This document shows positions 1-9,210 of a stretch of DNA of 33,921 nt, one piece after another. Under the pieces are notes generated by a model that was not told the DNA's origin, made no database searches, and saw only the letters and a program-made list of their open reading frames with translations. The DNA comes from Sneathiellales bacterium. GTDB taxonomy: Bacteria; Pseudomonadota; Alphaproteobacteria; JANQFL01. A program made the translations under genes and the position numbers. The first letter of the stretch is position 1. Each line of letters starts with the position of its first letter. The DNA lies in assembly GCA_028277845.1 (NCBI GenBank), contig JANQFL010000087.1:77704-111624 (forward strand). Reading direction: 5' to 3'.

Positions 1-24
1 CGCGCCTCCCAAAACTCTTTTCAT
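1..24 (-). CDS. Start of a third ABC transporter gene, probably the ThiY-type substrate-binding protein (partial)
   Basis: Only eight codons are visible before the window edge, reading MKRVLGGA. The ATG (complement of 22-24) lies 35 bases past the permease stop and is preceded by a good AAGGAG Shine-Dalgarno, so it is a real start. The Lys-Arg followed by hydrophobic residues fits the beginning of a signal peptide. A periplasmic substrate-binding protein is the missing third component of this transporter, so that is the expected product, but the sequence seen is too short to show it. Confidence 0.6.
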
Positions 25-59
25 GGAACGTACTCTCCTTGTCTCCAACAGGGGTCGAT

Positions 60-830
60 TCACTCCACCGACAACGCGCTGTCGGGCGACCAGGGCAGGG
101 CACGGCGCACCAACGCGTCAACGGTGAAATACAGAGCCAGTGTTATGCAGGCCAAAACGAACAGGGCGGCAAACATCAAATCCACCTGCATGCGGGCATT
201 GGCATGCAGCATCGCGAAACCCAGACCGCCACTTCCGCCCACCCACTCTCCGACGATCGCGCCGATCGGCGCCGTCGCTGCCGCAATGCGCAATCCGGAC
301 CCGAGCGCCGGCAGGGCCGCGGGAATTCGGATGTACCAGAGGATGCGTAACCGTGCATGCGATTGTCCGGCCGTCATTGTGGCGGCCAGATCGACCCATC
401 CAGGTTCGGTTCGGCGCAGGCCGTCAAGAAAGCTGGCGGTGACCGGAAAAAAGATGATCAACGTGGCCATCGCCACCTTTGAGGCCATGTCGTAACCCAG
501 CCACAACACTAGGATGGGCGCCAGCGCAAAGACGGGGAATGCCTGGCTGACGACGAGCATCGGCATGAGCCAGCGACGCGCAGGGCGAAAATGCCCGACC
601 ATCAGCGCGCTGAAACACCCGATGACTGTTCCAAGCAGCAATCCGAGCAAGATCTCGATGGTCGTCGTAATCGCATTCTCAAAAATGTAATCCCAACGCT
701 CGATCAGTTTCAGCACGACCAGCAACGGCGACGGCAGAATAAACGGCTCCACACCCGTCAGGATGACAACCAGCCACCACGCCGCAACAAGGCCCGCAAA
801 CGATATGAACCAGCGAAGCGCCGCTTTCAT
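60..830 (-). CDS. thiX: ABC transporter permease, thiamine-precursor type (ThiX-like)
   Basis: A 256-residue inner-membrane permease of the SsuC/TauC (BPD_transp_1) type. About six hydrophobic segments are visible, starting with residues 8-27. The conserved cytoplasmic EAA-like loop lies around the segment LAATMTAGQSHARLRILWYI, and a glycine-rich VGEWVGGSGGLG stretch typical of this subfamily follows. The start overlaps the end of the ATPase gene by four bases (ATGA), so the two are probably translationally coupled. Family membership alone cannot separate thiamine-precursor from sulfonate or taurine transport. The TPP riboswitch in front of the operon decides for a thiamine pyrimidine precursor such as HMP or its formylamino derivative. 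The exact substrate is inference. Confidence 0.85.
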   Translation of the reverse strand: MKAALRWFISFAGLVAAWWLVVILTGVEPFILPSPLLVVLKLIERWDYIFENAITTTIEILLGLLLGTVIGCFSALMVGHFRPARRWLMPMLVVSQAFPVFALAPILVLWLGYDMASKVAMATLIIFFPVTASFLDGLRRTEPGWVDLAATMTAGQSHARLRILWYIRIPAALPALGSGLRIAAATAPIGAIVGEWVGGSGGLGFAMLHANARMQVDLMFAALFVLACITLALYFTVDALVRRALPWSPDSALSVE

Positions 831-1621
831 TGTCCCGCTCCGTTCGTGCTTTCCTGGGCCAGTCGGGCCAGCAATTCGCCGTAGCTTTGACGCAGTGCAT
901 CATCCGTCGGATCGCGTGGTGGCAATCCAGGCGGACTCAAGGCCGTATCGAGCGTTGCAGGATGCCCCGACATGACATGTATGCGGTGACCGAGCCGCAG
1001 CGCCTCCAGCGGATCATGGGTCACCAGGACCACGGTACGCCCGGTCAATAGGCGCGCAGACAAGGCCTGCAAGCGGTGCCGCGTGATTGAGTCGACCGAA
1101 GCAAAGGGTTCGTCCATCAACACGATCGGCTTGTCTTCCATCAGCGTGCGGGCAAGGGCGGTCCGCTGGCGCATCCCACCGGACAGGGTTTGCGGCAGGT
1201 CACGTTCACGACCGGCCAGTCCGACTTCGGCCAGCAGTTTCCTGGCGCGTTCCTGGTTCAACGGCCGACGCCGCAGGCGGTTGCCCAACGAGACGTTGGC
1301 CAGGACATCGAGCCAAGGTAACAGTGAATCCCGCTGGTCCATGTAAGCACATTGGCCGGTCAGGGGCGCACCGTGATCTCCGACCGCCTCTACGCCGTTG
1401 TCTGCGGCAATCAGTCCAGCCAGGATGCGCAGTAAGGAGGATTTGCCGACACCGCTGGCGCCGAGAATACAGGTCGTCACGCCGGCCTCGATGCGTACAT
1501 CCAGTCCGGTAAACAACGGCCGACCGTCATGGGAGAGGGAAACACCGGGCAGGCGCAAGCCGACGGGTACACCGTGCTCGCTTTCCTTGAACGGGGATTG
1601 GCCGGCCTGGGAACCAGGCAT
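827..1621 (-). CDS. thiZ: ABC transporter ATP-binding protein, thiamine-precursor type (ThiZ-like)
   Basis: A 264-residue ATPase that powers the adjacent permease. The motifs are all present and in order: Walker A GASGVGKSS (residues 54-62), a Q-loop region around YMDQRDSLLPW (93-103), signature LSGGMRQR (146-153) and Walker B IVLMDE (166-171), with a downstream H-loop in LVTHDP. The first 20 or so residues are a family-variable extension. The ATG at 1621 sits seven bases from a purine-rich GGAGG run that forms the 3' strand of the riboswitch P1 helix, which supports this start. It is the first gene of the TPP-regulated operon. No anomaly was seen. Confidence 0.88.
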   Translation of the reverse strand: MPGSQAGQSPFKESEHGVPVGLRLPGVSLSHDGRPLFTGLDVRIEAGVTTCILGASGVGKSSLLRILAGLIAADNGVEAVGDHGAPLTGQCAYMDQRDSLLPWLDVLANVSLGNRLRRRPLNQERARKLLAEVGLAGRERDLPQTLSGGMRQRTALARTLMEDKPIVLMDEPFASVDSITRHRLQALSARLLTGRTVVLVTHDPLEALRLGHRIHVMSGHPATLDTALSPPGLPPRDPTDDALRQSYGELLARLAQESTNGAGQ

Positions 1622-1627
1622 TCTGGT

Positions 1628-1718
1628 ACTCCTCCCTCCGCCGGTATCAACCGGATCAGGTTCTAGGGGTCGTCACCTTTGCGGAGACCTCTCAGCCGAC
1701 AATCGGCTCCCCCGAAGT
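1628..1718 (-). promoter_or_regulatory. TPP riboswitch (THI element)
   Basis: On the minus strand the hallmarks of the THI element appear in order. These are a GGGGG/CCCC helix, a GCCGA/UCGGC stem, the invariant CUGAGA, then GAACCUGAUC, a CCGGU/ACCGG stem-loop, and GGAGGG near the 3' end. The closing P1 helix can be drawn as ACUUC (complement of 1714-1718) with GGAGU (complement of 1628-1632). The latter contains the Shine-Dalgarno of the ATPase gene, so ligand binding would hide the ribosome site directly. Thiamine pyrophosphate in the cell should therefore shut off synthesis of the transporter. The motif match is seen; the mechanism is inferred from the geometry. Confidence 0.92.
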
Positions 1719-1725
1719 TGCGCCG

Positions 1726-1753
1726 ACTATATCGGTTTCCGCGGTCCTGGCAA
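1726..1753 (-). promoter_or_regulatory. Sigma-70-like promoter of the TPP-regulated transporter operon
   Basis: On the minus strand a TTGCCA -35 (complement of 1748-1753) and a TATAGT -10 (complement of 1726-1731) are separated by 16 bases. The predicted start, about seven bases past the -10, falls at 1718-1719. That is the first base of the riboswitch P1 helix, and this coincidence supports the call. Confidence 0.55.
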
Positions 1754-1878
1754 CTCCGGCGTGTCGAATTGTCTAACGTTCCGGAAGATGGATCGATTTG
1801 CGGTGGAAATATCCCTCCATGACGGGGATACTGGACACGACCTATCCAGGGGGCGAATGGGATCAATAGCGGTATACG

Positions 1879-2211
1879 GTGACGAAGATGGCGAGTGAGT
1901 TGGCCAACGATCTGGGGGAGGCGTCCTACGGCCGTCGCTTGAGCGACAAGATACTGGCTGCCTTCAATCACGCTTACGCTCAGGGACATCGGGATATTGC
2001 CGATCAGTTGCTGCAATCTCTCAATCTTTGCCGTGATCTGGAAGGTGCCGAGCGAGTCAGTGGCGCGCTGGAACAGGCCAGGCTTTGGATGTTCTACGTC
2101 AAGGCGCGCGACCAGCTTGCCGCAGACCAGGAAAACGGCGGCGCGGGTGCCGGTGAGGCCGAAACAGCCATGCGGGACGCCTATTCGGCCTGGGAAAAGG
2201 CCAGGGGATAA
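1879..2211 (+). CDS. Conserved hypothetical protein, alpha-helical
   Basis: I do not recognise the family. The product is about 110 residues, soluble, rich in Ala, Glu and Leu, and looks fully helical, with an acidic Gly/Ala linker (ENGGAGAGEAE) before a last helix. The start is uncertain: GTG at 1879 and ATG at 1888 are both in frame and neither has a strong ribosome site. It is divergent from the transporter operon and lies 29 bases upstream of the deacetylase-family gene in the same direction, so the two may be cotranscribed. Codon use matches the neighbours. The uniform helical pattern and the absence of signal peptide or membrane segments suggest a small scaffold or regulator, but nothing more can be said. 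Confidence 0.6.
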   Translation: MTKMASELANDLGEASYGRRLSDKILAAFNHAYAQGHRDIADQLLQSLNLCRDLEGAERVSGALEQARLWMFYVKARDQLAADQENGGAGAGEAETAMRDAYSAWEKARG

Positions 2212-2240
2212 GTGTCCGCGGCGACACCCGGCTACACACC

Positions 2241-3341
2241 ATGACCGGCCCCGTCCTTATCGGCAGCGAGATCTACCGCGGTTCATCCTACGGCCGCAAT
2301 CACCCCTTATCGATTCCCAGGGTATCGCTGGTTCTTGATCTTTGCCGGGCATTGGGCTGGGTCGATGAAGCCAATTATGTGGACAGCCCGCAGGCGACGA
2401 CGGCGCAACTGACCCGGTTCCATACTCCCGACTACGTCGCGGCGGTACAACGCATCGAACGCGATGGCAGGGCGACGGCCGAGGACCGCGAGACGTACAA
2501 CATCGGGTACATGGAGAATCCGGTCTTTCCCGAGATGTTCCGCCGGCCGGCCACGGCGTGCGGCGGATCGATCAAGGCGGCGGAACTGGCAGCATTTGGC
2601 GGTGTGGCGTTTAATCCGGCCGGTGGCCTGCATCACGGCCAGAAAGGAAAGGCCAGCGGTTTCTGTTTCTTCAATGATCCCGTGCTGGCCATCTTCCGGC
2701 TTAAGGAACTGGGCCTGCAGCGGGTCGCCTATGTCGATATTGACGCCCACCACGGTGATGGTGTCGAAGCCGTATTTGCCGACGATCCGGCGGTCTTGAC
2801 CGTCAGCATGCATGAACGGGACCGCTGGCCGTTTTCCGGCACATCGTCCATTCCAGACAGCGCCGTCCTGAACCTGCCCGTGCCCAAGGGGCTGAATGAT
2901 GACGAGTGCGCTTTCCTGCTGGGCGAATGTATCGTGCCTGCCGTCGAGACGTTTCGGCCGGACGCCATCGTCATGCAATGTGGCGCGGACGCCTTGAAGG
3001 ACGACCCTCTCAGCAAGTTGGCCCTGTCGAACCGGGCGATTTGGTCCGCCGTTGACGCGGTGACGGCCTTGTCCGACAAGTGTGTCATAGTGGGTGGCGG
3101 CGGATACAATCCCTGGTCGGTCGCCCGTTGCTGGACCGGCATCTGGGGTACGCTCAACGGCCAGGCAACGGACATGGAATTGAGCCTGGAGACCCGGGCT
3201 CTCCTGCAAGACATCGAGTGGCGGCACAGTCTGGGCCGAAATCCGAAGAAACGCTGGTTCCGCACATTGGCCGACAAACCAAGACCCGGTCCGGTGCGCG
3301 ACTGTGTTCGCGCCCTGGCGGGACGATTCAAGGCGGCGTGA
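2241..3341 (+). CDS. Histone deacetylase / AcuC / acetylpolyamine amidohydrolase family protein
   Basis: A 366-residue zinc-dependent deacylase of the arginase-deacetylase fold. The catalytic His pair is seen in GLHHGQ (H131, H132). The metal-binding motif DIDAHHGDG (D166-G174) supplies Asp168 and His170. A later GADALKDDP supplies the third ligand, and GGGGYNP gives the substrate-loop tyrosine region. Length is normal for bacterial members. Bacterial enzymes of this family remove acetyl groups from acetoin-pathway proteins, polyamines or lysines; the substrate cannot be told from sequence. No acetoin or polyamine genes lie nearby, so the symbol acuC is not justified. It is followed by the DUF192 gene after 41 bases, same strand. 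Confidence 0.85.
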   Translation: MTGPVLIGSEIYRGSSYGRNHPLSIPRVSLVLDLCRALGWVDEANYVDSPQATTAQLTRFHTPDYVAAVQRIERDGRATAEDRETYNIGYMENPVFPEMFRRPATACGGSIKAAELAAFGGVAFNPAGGLHHGQKGKASGFCFFNDPVLAIFRLKELGLQRVAYVDIDAHHGDGVEAVFADDPAVLTVSMHERDRWPFSGTSSIPDSAVLNLPVPKGLNDDECAFLLGECIVPAVETFRPDAIVMQCGADALKDDPLSKLALSNRAIWSAVDAVTALSDKCVIVGGGGYNPWSVARCWTGIWGTLNGQATDMELSLETRALLQDIEWRHSLGRNPKKRWFRTLADKPRPGPVRDCVRALAGRFKAA

Positions 3342-3382
3342 ACGATTCCGGCACAGAACCGGAAAGGTCATTGGAGGGGCAG

Positions 3383-3850
3383 ATGATGACGGCAACGCGG
3401 TTTATCGCGGCCATTGTGATATATTTGGTATCCGGATTGCCAGTCCAGGCGGATCAGGGCGAAGACACATTTCAACCGCTTGTCATTGAAACCCGCACCG
3501 GCTTGCAGAAATTCCTGGTTGAAATAGCCGCGACGCCTGAAAAGCGGGCGGTCGGGCTGATGGGCCGGCAATCCATGCCGGAGAACAGGGGCATGCTGTT
3601 CGATTTCGGCACGGACCAACACATCAGTATGTGGATGAAGAATACTTACATTCCCCTTGATATGGCGTTCATTTCAAACAAAGGGGTTATCAAGAAAATC
3701 GTCAAGCGAACGGTTCCACATTCCTTGGCGCCCATCACATCGGGCCAACCTGTGCGGGCCGTACTTGAATTGAACGGTGGCCTCACCGACAGGTTGAAAA
3801 TCTCCATCGGCGACCTGGTACGGCATCCGATATTCAAGAACACAAAATAG
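3383..3850 (+). CDS. Exported DUF192 family protein
   Basis: About 155 residues beginning MMTATRFIAAIVIYLVSGL, a clear signal peptide with probable cleavage after VQA. The mature part carries the DUF192 signatures: GLMGRQSMPENRGMLFDF and MWMKNTYIPLDMAFI, followed by the conserved ...RAVLELNGG segment. The biochemical role of the family is not established. A GGAGG ribosome site at 3373-3377 fits both the ATG at 3383 and the next one at 3386. A longer in-frame extension from 3080 overlaps the preceding gene and is not part of this protein. The 169 bases after it are AT-rich and contain a weak GGGT/ACCC hairpin followed by ATTTT (3926-3942), which may end transcription. Confidence 0.85.
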   Translation: MMTATRFIAAIVIYLVSGLPVQADQGEDTFQPLVIETRTGLQKFLVEIAATPEKRAVGLMGRQSMPENRGMLFDFGTDQHISMWMKNTYIPLDMAFISNKGVIKKIVKRTVPHSLAPITSGQPVRAVLELNGGLTDRLKISIGDLVRHPIFKNTK

Positions 3851-4019
3851 CGACTTGTTAAAATCCATAAACCGTTACAATTAACCATTATTAAGTTAAA
3901 TATGAATTATTTGTTGTTTTCCAAAGGGTTTTAACCCATTTTCCACCGTGAGTTTGCTTGATTTTCCATACGCGGTTACATGCCGCGTCTCCCCCAACGA
4001 TCCAACCCGAGGGATGACT

Positions 4020-5048
4020 ATGGCAAAGCAGCCGCGGACCAAGACCCCGACGCGCAAACGCAGCAAACCGGCCAAGAGCCGCACGCCCACCAAAGACGAA
4101 CTTCTCGACTATCTCCGTTCCATGTTGCTGATCCGCCGATTCGAGGAAAAGGCGGGCCAGATGTACGGCATGGGTCTGATCGGCGGTTTCTGCCACCTGT
4201 ATATCGGCCAGGAAGCCGTGGTCACCGGCATGCAGGCGGTGATCGAGGATGGCGACGGCGTCATCACGTCCTACCGCGATCACGGCCACATGCTGGCCTG
4301 CGGCATGGACCCGAACCGGGTCATGTCCGAGCTGACCGGCCGCGGCAGCGGCTATTCCAAGGGCAAGGGCGGTTCCATGCACATGTTCAGCCGGGAAAAG
4401 AACTTCTACGGCGGACACGGCATCGTCGGCGCCCAGGTGCCGCTCGGCACCGGATTGGCCTTCGCCAACCGTTACCGCAAGAACGACAGGGTCAGCCTGA
4501 CCTATTTCGGCGACGGCGCCGCCAATCAGGGCCAGGTCTACGAAGCCTTCAACATGGCCCAGTTGTGGAAGTTGCCGGTGATCTACATCATCGAGAACAA
4601 CCAGTACGCCATGGGCACGGCGGTCAAGCGTTCGACGGCGGAAACCCATCTCTACCGGCACGGCGCCGGCATGGGCATTCCGGGCAAACAGGTCGACGGC
4701 ATGGATGTCATCGCCGTGCGCGATGCCGGTGAGGAAGCGGTTGCCCACTGCCGTGCCGGCAAGGGGCCAATCCTGCTGGAAATGAAGACCTACCGCTATC
4801 GCGGCCATTCCATGTCCGATCCGGCCAAGTACCGCTCGAAGGACGAGGTCAACAAGATGCGGGCCGAACACGACCCCATCGACCAGGTCCGTCAGCGGCT
4901 GCTGGATGCCGGTTTCGCCACCGAGGACGATCTCAAGGCCATCGACAAGGATGTCAAGGCCATCGTCTCCGAAGCCGCCGAATTCGCCCAGGAAAGCCCC
5001 GAGCCGGATCCGGCCGAGCTCTACGACGACGTCTATGTCGTCGCCTGA
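4020..5048 (+). CDS. pdhA: Pyruvate dehydrogenase E1 component, alpha subunit
   Basis: A 342-residue thiamine-pyrophosphate-dependent E1-alpha, which with PdhB decarboxylates pyruvate and acetylates the E2 lipoyl arm. The TPP-binding motif starts at GDGAANQGQ (about residue 164) and ends in ENNQYAMGT. The phosphorylation-loop-like [15 protein letters not shown] is present. The basic Lys/Arg/Thr-rich first 25 residues are common in alphaproteobacterial PdhA. I chose the ATG at 4020, not the upstream in-frame codons, because GAGGG lies six bases before it and conserved sequence begins shortly after. It heads pdhA-pdhB-pdhC-lpd-lipA on one strand. Confidence 0.95.
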   Translation: MAKQPRTKTPTRKRSKPAKSRTPTKDELLDYLRSMLLIRRFEEKAGQMYGMGLIGGFCHLYIGQEAVVTGMQAVIEDGDGVITSYRDHGHMLACGMDPNRVMSELTGRGSGYSKGKGGSMHMFSREKNFYGGHGIVGAQVPLGTGLAFANRYRKNDRVSLTYFGDGAANQGQVYEAFNMAQLWKLPVIYIIENNQYAMGTAVKRSTAETHLYRHGAGMGIPGKQVDGMDVIAVRDAGEEAVAHCRAGKGPILLEMKTYRYRGHSMSDPAKYRSKDEVNKMRAEHDPIDQVRQRLLDAGFATEDDLKAIDKDVKAIVSEAAEFAQESPEPDPAELYDDVYVVA

Positions 5049-5086
5049 TCCCGCGCGCGCAACATTCGCCTAAACGAGGCTCACCC

Positions 5087-6475
5087 ATGCCCATTCAAGT
5101 ACTCATGCCGGCGCTGTCGCCGACAATGACGGAAGGAACCATCGCCCGCTGGCTCAAGGCCGAAGGCGACAAGGTCGACGCCGGCGACGTCATCGCCGAA
5201 ATCGAAACCGACAAGGCCACCATGGAAGTGGAATCGGCCGACGAAGGCGTGATGGGACGGATCCTGGTGCCGGAAGGCACCGAGAACGTCAACGTCAACG
5301 CGGTCATCGCCCTGCTGCTGGAAGACGGCGAGGATGCTTCGGCCCTCGACGGCGCCGCGGCGGCGGCTCCGGCTGCGGCACCCGCCGCCGAACCGGAACC
5401 GGCCTCGGCGCCGGCTGAAACGCCGGATGCGGCGCCCGTGGCGGCTGTAAAGCCGGTCGAGGCCGATGTCCCGGCCGGTACCGAGTTCGCCCCGCTCACC
5501 GTGCGCGAAGCCCTGCGCGACGCCATGGCCGAGGAAATGCGCCGCGATCCGGATGTCTTCCTCATGGGCGAGGAAGTGGCCGAATACCAGGGTGCCTACA
5601 AGGTCAGCCAGGGTCTGCTCGACGAGTTCGGCGCCGACCGGGTGATCGACACGCCGATCACCGAACACGGTTTCGCCGGCCTCGGAGTCGGCGCCGCATT
5701 TTCCGGCCTTAAGCCGATCGTCGAGTTCATGACCTTCAATTTCGCCATGCAGGCCATCGATCACATCGTCAATTCGGCCGCCAAGACGCTCTATATGTCG
5801 GGCGGTCAGATGACCAGTTCCATCGTGTTCCGCGGACCCAACGGCGCGGCGGCCCGCGTCGGCGCCCAGCACTCGCAGGATTATTCCAGCTGGTATGCCC
5901 ACATCCCGGGCCTCAAGGTGGTGGCGCCGTATTCGGCGGCCGATGCCAAGGGCCTGCTGAAGTCGGCCATCCGCGATCCCAACCCGGTGATCGTGCTGGA
6001 AAACGAAATCCTCTACGGCGAGAGCTTCGACGTCCCGGTACTGGACGACTACACCGTGCCGATCGGCCTGGCCCGCATCATGCGGCCGGGCGCGGACGTG
6101 ACGATCATTTCCTATTCCCGCATGGTCGGCGTGGCCCTGGCCGCCGCCGATCAACTGGCTGAACAGGGCATCGATGCCGAAGTCATCGACCTGCGCAGCC
6201 TGCGCCCGCTGGACACGGACACGGTGGTGCAAAGCGTGCGCAAGACCAACCGGGCCGTCGTGGTCGAGGAAGGCTGGCCGGTCTGCGGCATCGGCTCTGA
6301 GCTGGGCCAGGTCATCATGGAGCAGGCCTTCGACTTCTTGGATGCGCCGGTGGCGCGGGTCAACGGCAAGGACGTGCCGATGCCGTACGCCGCCAACCTG
6401 GAACGCCTGGCCTTGCCGCAAGCCGATGACGTGATCGCCGCCGCGCGGTCGGTCTGCTACCGCGATACAGAGTAG
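5087..6475 (+). CDS. pdhB: Pyruvate dehydrogenase E1 component, beta subunit with N-terminal lipoyl domain
   Basis: A 462-residue fusion. Residues 1-80 are a biotinyl-lipoyl domain with the lipoylation lysine at K43 in [11 protein letters not shown]. An Ala/Pro/Glu-rich swinging linker (about 85-135) follows, then a transketolase-type E1-beta catalytic domain from [15 protein letters not shown] to the end. The catalytic part shows the usual [14 protein letters not shown] and [15 protein letters not shown] segments. An E1-beta carrying its own lipoyl domain is known from alphaproteobacteria and is not an assembly error: the domain is in frame and separated by a proper linker. The lipoyl domain is nearly identical at DNA level to that of pdhC over a short core (see findings). 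The gene starts 38 bases after pdhA. Confidence 0.95.
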   Translation: MPIQVLMPALSPTMTEGTIARWLKAEGDKVDAGDVIAEIETDKATMEVESADEGVMGRILVPEGTENVNVNAVIALLLEDGEDASALDGAAAAAPAAAPAAEPEPASAPAETPDAAPVAAVKPVEADVPAGTEFAPLTVREALRDAMAEEMRRDPDVFLMGEEVAEYQGAYKVSQGLLDEFGADRVIDTPITEHGFAGLGVGAAFSGLKPIVEFMTFNFAMQAIDHIVNSAAKTLYMSGGQMTSSIVFRGPNGAAARVGAQHSQDYSSWYAHIPGLKVVAPYSAADAKGLLKSAIRDPNPVIVLENEILYGESFDVPVLDDYTVPIGLARIMRPGADVTIISYSRMVGVALAAADQLAEQGIDAEVIDLRSLRPLDTDTVVQSVRKTNRAVVVEEGWPVCGIGSELGQVIMEQAFDFLDAPVARVNGKDVPMPYAANLERLALPQADDVIAAARSVCYRDTE

Positions 6476-6484
6476 GAGGGACGG

Positions 6485-7738
6485 ATGCCTATCACCGTAA
6501 CCATGCCCGCTCTGTCACCGACCATGACGGACGGCACCCTGGCCCGCTGGCTGGTCAACGAAGGCGACGAAGTGTCGTCGGGCGACGTGCTGGCGGAGAT
6601 CGAGACCGACAAGGCCACCATGGAAGTGGAATCGGTCGACGACGGTATCGTCGGCAAGATCCTGGTGCCCGGTGGCACGGAAAACGTCGCCGTCAACGCG
6701 CCGATCCTGCTGATCCTGGAAGAAGGCGAGGACCCATCGGCCTTGGAAGGCGCCGCCGCCATCCCGGTGCCGGCCCCGGCAGCCCCTGCCGAACCGGCCC
6801 CCGCGCCGGAAACGGCTCCGGCGCCTGCGCCTGCCGCGCCGGCAACCGCACCAACAGCGGGCGGCCGCGTGTTCGCCAGCCCGCTGGCCAAGCGACTGGC
6901 CGCCAACAACAACCTGGACATTGCGGCCATTCAGGGCTCGGGCCCGCGTGGCCGGGTGGTCAAACGCGACATCGAACGGGCCCTGAGCATGCCGGCCGCC
7001 GCCCAGCCTGCGGCCGCGGCTGCCGCAGCGGCGGCACCGGTGATGGTCGGCGACCGGCCGTACACCGAAATGCCCAACAACTCCATGCGCAAGACCATCG
7101 CACGCCGGCTGTCCGAGGCCAAACGCGACATCCCGCACATCTACCTGACGGTGGATTGTCGTATCGACGAGTTGCTCGACCTGCGCAAACGCCTTAACGC
7201 CAAGGCGGACGACTACAAGATCTCGGTCAACGATTTCGTCATCCGCGCCTGCGCCCTTGCGCTGCGCAAGGTGCCCGATGCCAACGTCTCGTGGACCGAC
7301 TCCGCCATCCTCAAGCATGACGTGGTCGACGTCTCGGTGGCGGTGGCCATCGAGGGCGGCCTGATCACGCCGATCGTGCGCGATGCCGACAAGAAGGGCC
7401 TGGCCGTCGTCTCCAACGAGGTCAAGGAACTGGCCGGGCGGGCCAAGGACGGCAAGCTGATGCCCGAGGAGTACCAGGGCGGCACGTTCTCGGTGTCCAA
7501 CCTAGGCATGTACGGCGTGCGCGAGTTCACCGCCATCATCAACCCGCCCCAGGCCGCCATCCTGGCCGTCGGCGCGGGCGAGCAGCGGCCGGTGGTCGAG
7601 GGCGGCGAGATCACGGTAGCGACGGTCATGTCGTGCACCCTGTCGTCCGATCACCGCGCCATAGACGGTGCCCTGGGTGCCCAATTCCTGCAGGTCTTCA
7701 AGGACTATGTCGAAGACCCGCTGACCATGCTGCTGTAG
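6485..7738 (+). CDS. pdhC: Pyruvate dehydrogenase E2, dihydrolipoamide acetyltransferase
   Basis: A 417-residue core-forming acetyltransferase. The order is lipoyl domain (1-80, lipoyl lysine K43), Pro/Ala linker, peripheral-subunit-binding domain (FASPLAKRLAANNNLD... RGRVVKRDIERAL), a second Ala-rich linker, and the catalytic domain. The active-site motif DHRAIDG near the end gives His390 and Asp394. Length and one-lipoyl-domain architecture are typical for alphaproteobacteria. A strong AGGAGGG ribosome site lies just before the ATG, which is nine bases after the pdhB stop. Confidence 0.95.
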   Translation: MPITVTMPALSPTMTDGTLARWLVNEGDEVSSGDVLAEIETDKATMEVESVDDGIVGKILVPGGTENVAVNAPILLILEEGEDPSALEGAAAIPVPAPAAPAEPAPAPETAPAPAPAAPATAPTAGGRVFASPLAKRLAANNNLDIAAIQGSGPRGRVVKRDIERALSMPAAAQPAAAAAAAAAPVMVGDRPYTEMPNNSMRKTIARRLSEAKRDIPHIYLTVDCRIDELLDLRKRLNAKADDYKISVNDFVIRACALALRKVPDANVSWTDSAILKHDVVDVSVAVAIEGGLITPIVRDADKKGLAVVSNEVKELAGRAKDGKLMPEEYQGGTFSVSNLGMYGVREFTAIINPPQAAILAVGAGEQRPVVEGGEITVATVMSCTLSSDHRAIDGALGAQFLQVFKDYVEDPLTMLL

Positions 7739-7753
7739 GGAAGGGCGCGAGCC

Positions 7754-9157
7754 ATGACCGATCAATCCTTCGATCTCATCGTCATCGGCGGCGGGCCGGG
7801 CGGTTACGTCGCCGCCATCCGCGCCGCGCAACTGGGCAAGAACGTCGCCGTCGTCGAGCGCGAGCACCTGGGCGGCATCTGCCTCAACTGGGGTTGCATC
7901 CCGACCAAGGCGCTCTTGCGTTCGGCGGAAGTCGGACACCTGATCCAGCGGGCCGCGGAATTCGGCTTCAAGGTCGACGGCGTCACGCCCGACCTGGACG
8001 CCATCGTCAAGCGCTCCCGCAAAGTGGCCAAGCAGCTCAACCAGGGCGTCGGACATCTACTGAAGAAGCACAAGGTGACCGTGTTCGACGGTCACGGCAA
8101 ACTGGCCGGCAAGGGCAAGGTTGCGGTTTCCAAAGACGGCAAGGATGTCGCCAGCCTGCAGTCAACAAACATCCTGCTGGCCACCGGCGCCCGAGCCCGC
8201 ACGCTGCCCAATCTGCAGCCCGACGGCGAGTTCATCTGGACCTACAAGGACGCCCTGGTCCCCAACACCATGCCGAAGAAGTTGCTGGTGGTGGGCTCCG
8301 GCGCCATCGGCATCGAGTTCGCCAGTTTCTTCATTACCCTCGGCGCGGACGTCACCGTGGTCGAGGTGCTCGACCGGGTGCTGCCGGTGGAGGACGCCGA
8401 GATTTCCGGCATGGCCGAGAAGGCGTTCAAGAAACACGGCATGACCATCCACACGTCGACCACCGTGGAAACGCTGAGCAAGACCAAGGCGGGTGTCGAC
8501 GCCGTGCTCAAGGACGCCAAGGGCAAGACGTCAACCGTCTCCGTCGACCGGGTCATCCTGGCTGTCGGCATCACCGCCAACACGGAAAATCTCGGTCTCG
8601 AGGGCACCGGCGTGAAGCTGGACCGGGGCCATGTGGTCACCGACAAGTGGGGCGCGACAGGCGAGAAGGGAGTCTACGCCATCGGCGATCTGACGGCTCC
8701 GCCATGGCTCGCCCACAAGGCCATGCACGAAGGCGTGGCCTGCGTCGAGAAGATGTTCGGTTTCGCCGGCGCCCACGCCCTGGACCCGGCCATGATCCCG
8801 GGCTGTACCTACTGCACGCCGCAAATCGCCAGCGTCGGCCTGACCGAGGAAAAAGCCAAGCAGGCCGGTCACAAGGTCAAGGTCGGCCGTTTCCCGTTCA
8901 TCGGTAACGGCAAGGCGATTGCCCTGGGCGAGCCCGAAGGCATGATCAAGACCGTGTTCGACGAAAAGACCGGCGAATTGCTGGGTGCCCACATGATCGG
9001 CGCCGAAGTGACGGAGCTGATCCAGGGCTACGCGGTGGCAAAAACCCTGGAAACCACCGAGCAGGAGTTGATGCAGACCGTATTCCCGCATCCCACCCTT
9101 TCGGAGATGATGCACGAATCGGTCCTTGACGCATACGGCCGAACCTTACATTTCTAG
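7754..9157 (+). CDS. lpd: Dihydrolipoyl dehydrogenase (E3)
   Basis: A 467-residue FAD/NAD-dependent enzyme that reoxidises dihydrolipoamide in the complex. An N-terminal FAD-binding [10 protein letters not shown] is followed by the redox disulfide in [15 protein letters not shown] (C43 and C48). The NAD-binding [12 protein letters not shown] comes next, then the C-terminal interface motif [10 protein letters not shown] with the active-site His and Glu. The gene lies 15 bases after pdhC with a GGAAGGG ribosome site, which supports this being the complex-specific E3. Confidence 0.96.
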   Translation: MTDQSFDLIVIGGGPGGYVAAIRAAQLGKNVAVVEREHLGGICLNWGCIPTKALLRSAEVGHLIQRAAEFGFKVDGVTPDLDAIVKRSRKVAKQLNQGVGHLLKKHKVTVFDGHGKLAGKGKVAVSKDGKDVASLQSTNILLATGARARTLPNLQPDGEFIWTYKDALVPNTMPKKLLVVGSGAIGIEFASFFITLGADVTVVEVLDRVLPVEDAEISGMAEKAFKKHGMTIHTSTTVETLSKTKAGVDAVLKDAKGKTSTVSVDRVILAVGITANTENLGLEGTGVKLDRGHVVTDKWGATGEKGVYAIGDLTAPPWLAHKAMHEGVACVEKMFGFAGAHALDPAMIPGCTYCTPQIASVGLTEEKAKQAGHKVKVGRFPFIGNGKAIALGEPEGMIKTVFDEKTGELLGAHMIGAEVTELIQGYAVAKTLETTEQELMQTVFPHPTLSEMMHESVLDAYGRTLHF

Positions 9158-9210
9158 AACATAGTCTTTTTGCCAGCCGGGCCGCGCCCGGACGGCGCAG
9201 CGTGGTAGCC

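Noticed and set aside
3891-6421. Long antisense frames opposite pdhA and pdhB (3891-4871 and 5081-6421, minus)
   Set aside because: Low-complexity His/Val/Asp/Arg-rich translations mirror the sense codon use; the sense genes are certain.
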